Assembly: GCA_025360685.1 (NCBI GenBank)
Contig: JANYBR010000162.1
Span: 1 to 16,131 of the forward strand
Length of the DNA stretch: 16,131 nt
Direction of reading: 5' to 3'
DNA from: Pseudomonadota bacterium
GTDB lineage: Bacteria; Pseudomonadota; Alphaproteobacteria; Micropepsales; Micropepsaceae
The notes below the pieces were generated by a model, which saw only the letters and a list, made by a program, of their open reading frames with translations, was not told where the DNA came from and did not search any database. The position numbers and the translations under genes were made by a program. Shown in pieces: positions 6,853 to 12,892 of this stretch. The stretch's first letter is position 1, and every line of letters begins with the position of its first letter.

Positions 6853-7845
6853 CTAAACAATCACTTCGCGCTTCAGCTCCGGAAAGACCTTCGCGACCTT
6901 GCGGAGAAGATAGTCGCCATAGGTACCGGTGAATTCGTGCACGCTCTCCTTGTCCCATCGCGTCTCGCGATCATCGCGGATCCGTGCGGCATGCTGCGGC
7001 AGGGGAACAATCTGGGCGGCAAACCCGGGATCGAAGAAGAACGGAAACGACAGGCGGCCGCGCCCGCTGACATTCTTGGCGCGATGCGGCGTCGATCGGT
7101 ATAGGCCGCCCGTCAAGCGGTCGAGCATGTCGCCGATGTTGCACACAAGTGTCTGGGGAATCGGCGGCGCATCCGTCCAGCCGGTCGGCGATTTTACCTG
7201 CAACCCGCCGGCGTCGTCCTGTGCGAGCAGGGTCAGCAGACCATAATCGGTATGTTCGCCCACTCCCCACTGCTCGGACTGCGCACAGTCGCTGGGATAG
7301 TGGAAAATGCGAAATAGGATGGTCGGGTCGGACGTGTAGTGGGTGCGAAAATAACCCGCCTCGAGCCCAAGGCTGAGCGCGATACCTTCCATGATGGCGT
7401 GCGCCGCGCGCGCGTTGGCGTCGAGATACTCCAGCACCGCCGCGCGCAGTTCGGGCGGTCTTGCGGGAAACTGGTTGGCGCCATGCAGCGGCAGGCCGGC
7501 GCGCACGCGCGGATCGGAACCGTCCAGTTCGCTGCCGAAATAGATGCCTTCCTTGCGGTCGGGTTTGCCGGACGTGAGTTCGCCGCCGACGGGAAAGAAG
7601 CCGCGCCAGGCGCGTCCGCCGCGCGCCATCGCGATGTTCATCTTTTCGGATTCCGGCAAGGCAAAGAATTCGCGTGCCGCTCTGTCCAGCCGTGCCAGCA
7701 GGACAGGGTCGATGCCGTGTCCGGTCGCATAGAAGAATCCATTGTCGCGGCAGGCACGGCCGATGGCATCGGCCACTGTGCGACGCATGGCCTCATCGCG
7801 ACCGAACAGCGGCGCAACGTCAATGACGGGCAGGCTCTCCTTCAT
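6853..7845 (-). CDS. 2-oxoglutarate/Fe(II)-dependent dioxygenase (isopenicillin-N-synthase-like)
   Basis: This is a 330-residue cytosolic non-haem iron oxygenase. It begins with LPVIDVAPLF, followed by NGFFYATGHGI, the DIOX_N signature. The Fe(II) triad is His198 and Asp200 (GEHTDYG) with His254 (STPHRAKN). Arg264-x-Ser266 (GRLSF) binds the 2-oxoglutarate carboxylate. All key residues are intact. Members hydroxylate, desaturate or cyclise small molecules; bacterial relatives are mostly uncharacterised. ATG at 7845 is chosen because the fold begins at once. An in-frame ATG at 7872 would add nine residues, and neither has a strong ribosome site. It is transcribed alone, divergently from the FAD monooxygenase, with which it probably shares control. 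Confidence 0.92.
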   Translation of the reverse strand: MKESLPVIDVAPLFGRDEAMRRTVADAIGRACRDNGFFYATGHGIDPVLLARLDRAAREFFALPESEKMNIAMARGGRAWRGFFPVGGELTSGKPDRKEGIYFGSELDGSDPRVRAGLPLHGANQFPARPPELRAAVLEYLDANARAAHAIMEGIALSLGLEAGYFRTHYTSDPTILFRIFHYPSDCAQSEQWGVGEHTDYGLLTLLAQDDAGGLQVKSPTGWTDAPPIPQTLVCNIGDMLDRLTGGLYRSTPHRAKNVSGRGRLSFPFFFDPGFAAQIVPLPQHAARIRDDRETRWDKESVHEFTGTYGDYLLRKVAKVFPELKREVIV

Positions 7846-7922
7846 GCCGCCAAGTGTGACGCATTTTCGCATCGCCGTCAGCTACGCCGTGCTAGCGTTC
7901 GTGCTGTTCGAGGAACCCAGCC
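7846..7922. promoter_or_regulatory. Short divergent promoter region with inverted repeat
   Basis: Only 77 bp separate the divergent dioxygenase and FAD-monooxygenase genes, so both promoters must overlap or extend into the coding ends. An inverted repeat TGACG (7857-7861) / CGTCA (7876-7880) with a 14-bp spacer is a possible operator. AGGA at 7911-7914, 8 nt before the ATG at 7923, is the ribosome site of the monooxygenase. No clear -35/-10 pair is visible. Confidence 0.4.
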
Positions 7923-9161
7923 ATGACCAAATCCTACGATCTGATCATAGCCGGTGCCGGCGTAGGCGGCTCGGCGCTCGCAACGGTCATGGCGCGTGCC
8001 GGAAAAAGCGTGCTGCTGCTGGAGCAGACCGTGGTCTTCGAGGACAAGGTGCGCGGTGAATGGATCGCACCCTGGGGCGTGGCCGAGACCAAGCGGCTCA
8101 CGCTCTACGATGTGCTGATAAAGGCTGGCGGACACCATCTGCTGCGCCATGTCACCTATGATGAGAGCCGTCTGCCGGCGGAATCCGAGGCGCGCGCATT
8201 GCCGCTTGGCATCTTCGCGGCGGATGTACCTGGACCGCTTTGCATCGGTCATCCGCACCACTGCCAGACCTTGTTCGACGAGGCGGGACGCACGCCCGGC
8301 GTGACCGCATTGCGCGGCATACGCATGATCAAGATCGTGCCTGGTGAGTCACCATCGGTCAGATACGAACAAAACGGCGCCGAGCACGGTGCAAAGGCGC
8401 GTCTGATTGTCGGCGCCGACGGTCGGATTTCCGCGGTGCGCGAGTCGGCAGGCATCAAGCTGCACCAGGACAAGCCGCATCACTGGTTCGCCGGCCTGCT
8501 CGTAGAGGGCGCGCATGGCTGGAGCGAGGATCTGCAGGCCGTCGGCACCGAAGGTGATCTGGGATTTCTCGCTTTCCCACAAGGCAACGGTCGCGTGCGG
8601 CTTTATGGTGGCTACGCGCTCGAGCAGCGCAAACGCTTTAGCGGCGTGGACGGCGCGCGGAACTTTCTCGACGCGTTCCGGATGGTCTCGGCGCCCGACA
8701 ACAAGCATCTTGCCGACGCCACGCCGGCAGGTCCGTTGCTGAGTTTTTTCAATAATGACAGCTGGACGGACGAGCCGTTTGCGCCGGGCGTGGTGCTGAT
8801 CGGCGATGCGGCCGGCTGGAACGATCCGATCATCGGGCTCGGCTTGTCGATCACCTATCGCGACGTGCGGATCGTGAGCGACATTCTCAAGGCGAGCGAC
8901 GACTGGTCGACGAGCGCATTCGCACCCTATGCCGAGGAACGGCGCGAACGCATGCGCCGTCTGCGTTTCGTGGCCGCGCTGACGGCGACCCTCGACATGG
9001 AATTCGACGCGGCGGCGCGGGCCAGGCGCAAGAGCTTCCAGGAACGCTCGGCGGCGGACCTGTCGCTCGGTCTGCATGCCGCGGCCGTCATGGCCGGGCC
9101 AGACGTGCCGCCGCCGGAGGCCTTCACCGAGGCGTATCGCGCGCGCGTGCTGGGGATATGA
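7923..9161 (+). CDS. FAD-dependent monooxygenase (PHBH-fold, group A)
   Basis: This is a 412-residue flavoprotein with the three diagnostic motifs of single-component aromatic hydroxylases and related epoxidases. They are GAGVGGS (residues 11-17, Rossmann FAD site, with Glu34 as ribose-binding acid in LLLEQ), GADGRISAVRE (164-174, the DG motif contacting FAD and NAD(P)H), and IGDAAGWNDPIIGLGLS (293-309, FAD ribityl site). The WxWxIP motif of flavin halogenases is not present, so halogenase is unlikely. Such enzymes hydroxylate phenolic or polycyclic compounds or epoxidise alkenes; the substrate is unknown. The start has AGGA 8 nt upstream. The following SDR begins 28 bp after the stop, making a likely two-gene operon. 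Confidence 0.92.
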   Translation: MTKSYDLIIAGAGVGGSALATVMARAGKSVLLLEQTVVFEDKVRGEWIAPWGVAETKRLTLYDVLIKAGGHHLLRHVTYDESRLPAESEARALPLGIFAADVPGPLCIGHPHHCQTLFDEAGRTPGVTALRGIRMIKIVPGESPSVRYEQNGAEHGAKARLIVGADGRISAVRESAGIKLHQDKPHHWFAGLLVEGAHGWSEDLQAVGTEGDLGFLAFPQGNGRVRLYGGYALEQRKRFSGVDGARNFLDAFRMVSAPDNKHLADATPAGPLLSFFNNDSWTDEPFAPGVVLIGDAAGWNDPIIGLGLSITYRDVRIVSDILKASDDWSTSAFAPYAEERRERMRRLRFVAALTATLDMEFDAAARARRKSFQERSAADLSLGLHAAAVMAGPDVPPPEAFTEAYRARVLGI

Positions 9162-9189
9162 GGGTGGTCAGAAAACCGCGGAGCAAGCC

Positions 9190-9891
9190 ATGACAGAAAA
9201 AGTCTGTGTGATATCCGGCGTCGGTCCGGGAACTGGCGCGGCTCTCACGCGGCGCTTCGCGGCCGGCGGCTACAAGGTCGCGATGCTGGCGCGAAACGCC
9301 AAACGGCTTGGCGAACTCGAAATGCAAGTCGACGGCGCCAAGGCCTATCCCTGCGATGTCTCCGATCCGCTGCAGGTTGATGCCGCCGCTGCCGCGATCG
9401 AACGCGAACTCGGCCAGCCGGACGTCGTCATTCACAACGCGGTCGGCGGGGCGTTCGGCTCCTTTCTCGACATCGCGCCCAAGGTGCTGAATGAGAATTT
9501 CCAGACCAACACGATGGGGCTGCTCTATCTCGCACGCCGCTTCGTGCCGGGCATGATCGCACGCGGCTCGGGTGCCGTGATCGCAACCGGCAACACATCC
9601 GCTCTGCGTGGCCGCGCGGGCTTCGCCGGGTTCGCGCCGACCAAGGCCGCGCAGCGTATCCTCGCCGAGGCGATCGCGCGCGATGCCGGGCCGAAGGGCG
9701 TTCACGTGGCCTATGTGGTGATCGACGCGGTCATCGACGTGCCCTGGACGCGCGAGCGCTTCAAGGACCGGCCGGACAGTTTCTTCATCAAGCCCGCCGC
9801 CATCGCCGATGAAATCTTCCATACCGTGCACCAGGACCGCAGCGCCTGGTCGTTCAATGTGGAGATAAGGCCGTTTGGCGAGAGTTGGTAG
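9190..9891 (+). CDS. Atypical SDR lacking the catalytic tyrosine (SDR_c10-like)
   Basis: This 233-residue protein has the SDR fold but an altered active site. The glycine-rich loop is SGVGPGTGAAL (residues 9-19) and the acidic PCDVSDP motif is present. The block expected to contain Ser-Tyr-Lys reads GNTSALRGRAGFAGFAPTK, with Ser137 and Lys152 but Phe148 where Tyr should be. This matches my recollection of the SDR_c10 subgroup, defined by Phe for Tyr and an incomplete nucleotide motif. Its activity is unproven: it may bind nucleotide without classic dehydrogenation, or use another proton donor. The ATG at 9190 has GGAG 6 nt upstream. It is co-directional with the FAD monooxygenase, 28 bp away, suggesting a linked role. 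Confidence 0.88.
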   Translation: MTEKVCVISGVGPGTGAALTRRFAAGGYKVAMLARNAKRLGELEMQVDGAKAYPCDVSDPLQVDAAAAAIERELGQPDVVIHNAVGGAFGSFLDIAPKVLNENFQTNTMGLLYLARRFVPGMIARGSGAVIATGNTSALRGRAGFAGFAPTKAAQRILAEAIARDAGPKGVHVAYVVIDAVIDVPWTRERFKDRPDSFFIKPAAIADEIFHTVHQDRSAWSFNVEIRPFGESW

Positions 9892-9930
9892 CAATCAAAA
9901 CCCGTACAACTCTTTAAAACTTACCATCAA

Positions 9931-10028
9931 CCGTCATCGTCCGCTTTGTGCGGGCGACCCATAAAGATTGCTCGCGGACACTCTGAGAAAGTCATTATGG
10001 GTCGCCCGGACCAGCCGGGCGATGACGG
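9931..10028. repeat. REP-like inverted pair, family B (probable bidirectional terminator)
   Basis: Two 34-nt units in inverted orientation (9931-9964 and 9995-10028) match at about 29 of 34 positions. Each holds its own hairpin. The left is CGTCCG (9938-9943) with CGGGCG (9951-9956), 6 bp including one T-G wobble. The right is CGCCCGG (10003-10009) with CCGGGCG (10015-10021), 7 bp with loop ACCAG. The two loops differ while stems and flanks are kept. The pair fills the gap between a plus-strand SDR and a minus-strand nitroreductase that converge, so it probably ends both transcripts. It is unrelated in sequence to the family at 6738-6818. The surrounding intergenic DNA (9892-10059) is AT-richer than the genes and holds no ORF. 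Confidence 0.88.
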
Positions 10029-10059
10029 ATTATTTTAGTAATTTGAGATTGGCGTCATC

Positions 10060-10728
10060 CTAAAACCCGTGAAACGTCGCGAAGTTCTCCACCGGCTCGC
10101 GTTCGGATACCAGGCCGTTCACCGGTGCGGTCTCGTCGGCGTAGCCCAGCGAGATACCGCAGATGATGTATTGGTCGTCGGGCACGCCCAGCACCTTGCG
10201 AGTCACGCTCCAGTAATTGTTCCAGGCGCCCTGCGCACAGGTGTCCAGACCATGCACTTTGGCCGCCAGCATCAAGGTCTGCATGAAGATGCCCAGATCG
10301 ACGAAGCTCATCGCATCGAGATCCTTGTCGATCGTGAAGATCAGCCCGACCGGAGCATCGAAGAATTTGTAGTTTCGGCCCCATTGCGCCCAGTTCGCAG
10401 CTGTATCGCCCTTCGGTATCCCGATCAGCGAGTACATGTCCTTGCCGAGTTTGCGCATGCGGCCGATATACGGCTCCTTGCGCTTGCTGGTACGTGGAAA
10501 TTCGGCGCGCTCGTCATGCGGCTTGGTCTCGCGATGGGCGAGGACTTCGCGCTCCAGCTGCGCGCGCACCTCGCCGGCCACGACATGGACCTTCCAGGGC
10601 TGGACGTTGGTGCCTGACGGTGCGCGCGAGGCGAGGGCCAGCAGTTCCTCGACCAATTCGCGCGGCACCGGGTCGGGGCGGAACGCGCGCACGGATTTGC
10701 GCGCATGCAATGCGTCGAGGAAGTGCAA
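10060..10728 (-). CDS. Nitroreductase-family FMN oxidoreductase
   Basis: This is a 222-residue protein of the NfsB/nitroreductase family, usually an FMN-containing homodimer reducing nitro groups, quinones or activated alkenes with NAD(P)H. The FMN phosphate site RKSVRAF (residues 10-16) and APSGTNVQPW (36-45) are intact. So are the later DLGIFMQTLMLAA helix and the DTCAQGAW and GISLGYAD segments. The start is an uncommon TTG at 10728-10726. It is supported by GGAG at 10735-10738 with a 6-nt spacer, and no better in-frame start lies nearby. The stop codon of the upstream Baeyer-Villiger gene lies inside this ribosome site (TAGGAG), so the two are tightly coupled. It could reduce an enone in the same pathway or recycle flavin (inference). 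Confidence 0.92.
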   Translation of the reverse strand: MHFLDALHARKSVRAFRPDPVPRELVEELLALASRAPSGTNVQPWKVHVVAGEVRAQLEREVLAHRETKPHDERAEFPRTSKRKEPYIGRMRKLGKDMYSLIGIPKGDTAANWAQWGRNYKFFDAPVGLIFTIDKDLDAMSFVDLGIFMQTLMLAAKVHGLDTCAQGAWNNYWSVTRKVLGVPDDQYIICGISLGYADETAPVNGLVSEREPVENFATFHGF

Positions 10729-10737
10729 CGTTTGCTC

Positions 10738-12705
10738 CTACTGCGCGGCGACTTTGGCGCCGGCCGGCGCGCGCACTTCGAACTCCGCCGGATTGGGCGC
10801 CCGCGTCGCGGTCCAGTAATCCACCAGCGGCCAGGGCCAGTTCTGCGACACGCGGCCCTTCTTGTTCTTGTACCAGCTGGTGACGTTGGGCGAGCCCCAT
10901 GCCATCTGCGCGTTGCTCGCGTCGACCTTCACGTTGAATGCGTCATGCACGCTCTTTTTCACTTCGATCGCGCCGCCGCCCGATTTCAGCAGCAGTTCGA
11001 GCAGGCCCTGGATGTAGCGGACCTCGCATTCCGAGAAGAAGATGATGCTGCCATTGACCACGATGTTGGTGTTGGGCCCGTACATCATGAAGAGGTTGGG
11101 AAAGTTGGGCACCGTGACGCCCAGATAGGCGCGCGCATCGCCGTCCCATTGCTGGTGCAGGTCGACGCCACCCTTGCCCTTGAACTTCATCGGTTCGAGG
11201 AACTGGCTGGCGGTGAAGCCCGTGCCATAGATGATCACGTCGACGTCGATCGCCCGGCCGCTCTTGGTCTTGAGGCCGGTCGGCGTGATTTCGACGATGG
11301 GATCGGTGACGGTTTCAACATTCGGCCGCTTGAGCGCGCCCAGCCACACGCCATTGTCGCGCACCGAGCGCTTGCCGCCCGGCGGATAGTCCGGCGTCGC
11401 GGCTGCCTGCAGTTCGGGCCGGCCCTCGAGCTGCCCGACGGTATAGTCGGTCAGCATCTGACGCAGCATGTCGTTCTGTTCGCCGACCGAATCCTTGCGC
11501 TTATCCCATTTGGGATCGGCCTTTACGAACTCGTAGATGCCGTCGGTCAGCATCCAGAACAGCCAGAAACGGTACCATTTGGCGTAGAACGGAACATGCT
11601 TCAGCAGCCACTTGATGCCGTCGCCGACCGTGTCGTGATAGTTCGGCGTCGGGCCGAGCCAGGGCGCGGTGCGCTGAAAGACATAGAGCTGCTTCACCTC
11701 GGGCGCGATCTCCGGAACGAACTGGAAGGCGCTGGCGCCCGTGCCGATGCTGGCGACGCGCTTGCCCTTCAGATCGATGGAATGATCCCAGGTGGCCGAG
11801 TGAAATGTTTTGCCCTTGAATGTCTCGATGCCCTTGATGTCGGGCAGGCGCGGCCGGCTCAGCTGCCCGACCGCCGTGATCACGGCGTTGGAGACGAGCG
11901 TCTCTTCCTTGCCGTCGGCCGTGTGCACGCGCGTCTTCCACAGGGCATGCAACTCGTCATACTCGGACTCGATGACTTCGGTCTGGAAGCGGATGTTCTG
12001 GCGCAGGCCATACTTGTCGGCCACCTTGCGGAAATATTCCCACAGCAGCGGCTGCGTCGAGAAGTGATACGGCCAGTCATGGTTGGGTTCGAACGAATAT
12101 GAATAGAGGTGATTGGGATTGTCGACACGGCAACCGGGATAGGTGTTCACCATCCAGGTGCCGCCGACATCCTTGTTCTTGTCCACGACGGTGTAGGCAA
12201 TTCCGGCCTGCTTCAAGCGGATTGCGGCGAGCAGGCCCGACATGCCCGCGCCGATGACGAGGACGCGGAAATCCTTCTTGCGGCTCTGCGGTATTTCGTC
12301 GAGGCCGTGGACAGCCTTGGGATCCACGCCGTCGAGCGCCAGTTCTTCCTCGAGGAACGGCACGTAGCGCTCCGGGATGTCCGCGCCGGCGACGAAGTTC
12401 ATCATCTTGCGCACGGTGTCGCGGCTCGGCTGCTGCGGCAGTTTCGAGCCGGCATCGCGATATGTCTTCAGCGCAGCGAGCGCGCGCGCCTTGGTCGAGG
12501 CGATCTGTTCGGGAGTGAGCCCACCCTGTCCGTCACCGAAGAAATCGTAGACCGGCTTGATTTCGCCCTGCACCAGGCCGGCGTCGCCGGTAACATGAAC
12601 GAGCGCGGCGATCAGCGAGGGAAGATGCGCCTCGTCGATGGCGGCCTTGATCTGGGCATCACTCTCGGTGATGGGTTGGACGGCGAGTACCTTGACGTCA
12701 GCCAT
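10738..12705 (-). CDS. Flavin-dependent Baeyer-Villiger monooxygenase, 4-hydroxyacetophenone monooxygenase-like
   Basis: This 655-residue enzyme inserts an oxygen next to a carbonyl, turning ketones into esters or lactones with NADPH and O2. An N-terminal extension of about 140 residues is followed by the FAD Rossmann motif GAGMSG (152-157) and GGTWMVNTYPGCRVD. The Baeyer-Villiger fingerprint FKGKTFHSATWD spans 296-307 (FxGxxxHxxxWD, exact). The NADPH fold is GTGASA (321-326), and the catalytic Arg345 lies in VFQRT. Length and the N-terminal extension match 4-hydroxyacetophenone monooxygenase (about 640) rather than cyclohexanone or phenylacetone monooxygenases (about 540). The start has GGGAG 6 nt upstream. 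It is followed 9 bp later by the nitroreductase. No esterase to open the product is seen in the window. Confidence 0.95.
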   Translation of the reverse strand: MADVKVLAVQPITESDAQIKAAIDEAHLPSLIAALVHVTGDAGLVQGEIKPVYDFFGDGQGGLTPEQIASTKARALAALKTYRDAGSKLPQQPSRDTVRKMMNFVAGADIPERYVPFLEEELALDGVDPKAVHGLDEIPQSRKKDFRVLVIGAGMSGLLAAIRLKQAGIAYTVVDKNKDVGGTWMVNTYPGCRVDNPNHLYSYSFEPNHDWPYHFSTQPLLWEYFRKVADKYGLRQNIRFQTEVIESEYDELHALWKTRVHTADGKEETLVSNAVITAVGQLSRPRLPDIKGIETFKGKTFHSATWDHSIDLKGKRVASIGTGASAFQFVPEIAPEVKQLYVFQRTAPWLGPTPNYHDTVGDGIKWLLKHVPFYAKWYRFWLFWMLTDGIYEFVKADPKWDKRKDSVGEQNDMLRQMLTDYTVGQLEGRPELQAAATPDYPPGGKRSVRDNGVWLGALKRPNVETVTDPIVEITPTGLKTKSGRAIDVDVIIYGTGFTASQFLEPMKFKGKGGVDLHQQWDGDARAYLGVTVPNFPNLFMMYGPNTNIVVNGSIIFFSECEVRYIQGLLELLLKSGGGAIEVKKSVHDAFNVKVDASNAQMAWGSPNVTSWYKNKKGRVSQNWPWPLVDYWTATRAPNPAEFEVRAPAGAKVAAQ

Positions 12706-12796
12706 GCGCTTCTCCCGGTGTCTGGGCGAAGCTTATCCCGTCTGGCGCGGTCGAATCGAGTGGGCGCTGCCGCTGCGTAATTCTAGGACTGGCAAG
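12706..12796 (-). promoter_or_regulatory. Upstream region of the Baeyer-Villiger operon
   Basis: These 91 bp between the repeat at 12797-12862 and the Baeyer-Villiger ATG should hold its promoter. On the minus strand a GATAAG-like -10 candidate lies close to the gene, without a matching -35 box. The assignment rests on position only. The repeat upstream separates this transcript from the sulfatase gene. Confidence 0.3.
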
Positions 12797-12862
12797 CCAT
12801 CCTTCGACAAGCTCAGGATGAGGATCAAGCCAAGGCCGTCATGGTGAGCTTGTCGAACCATG
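12797..12862. repeat. REP-like inverted pair, family A copy 2, with covarying stem
   Basis: The left arm (core 12798-12820) repeats the unit seen at 6739-6761: CATCCT, TCGACAAGCTC, AGGATG. The right arm, read on the minus strand (12862-12840), has the same 11-nt loop but a different stem, CATGGT paired with ACCATG. Two bases changed on one side and the two partners changed on the other, so pairing is kept. The element lies 31 bp beyond the sulfatase stop and about 90 bp before the Baeyer-Villiger start. It probably acts as a terminator or mRNA-stabilising hairpin for the sulfatase message. Confidence 0.88.
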
Positions 12863-12892
12863 AGCCCGCCCAAGTACGAGGGCCATGTCGAT

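Noticed and set aside
7923..9161. Flavin-dependent halogenase
   Set aside because: The fold is similar but the WxWxIP motif is not found; monooxygenase motifs explain the protein.
10705..12102. 465-codon plus-strand open frame opposite the Baeyer-Villiger gene
   Set aside because: Antisense shadow of a gene with an exact FxGxxxHxxxW fingerprint; its residues show no domain.
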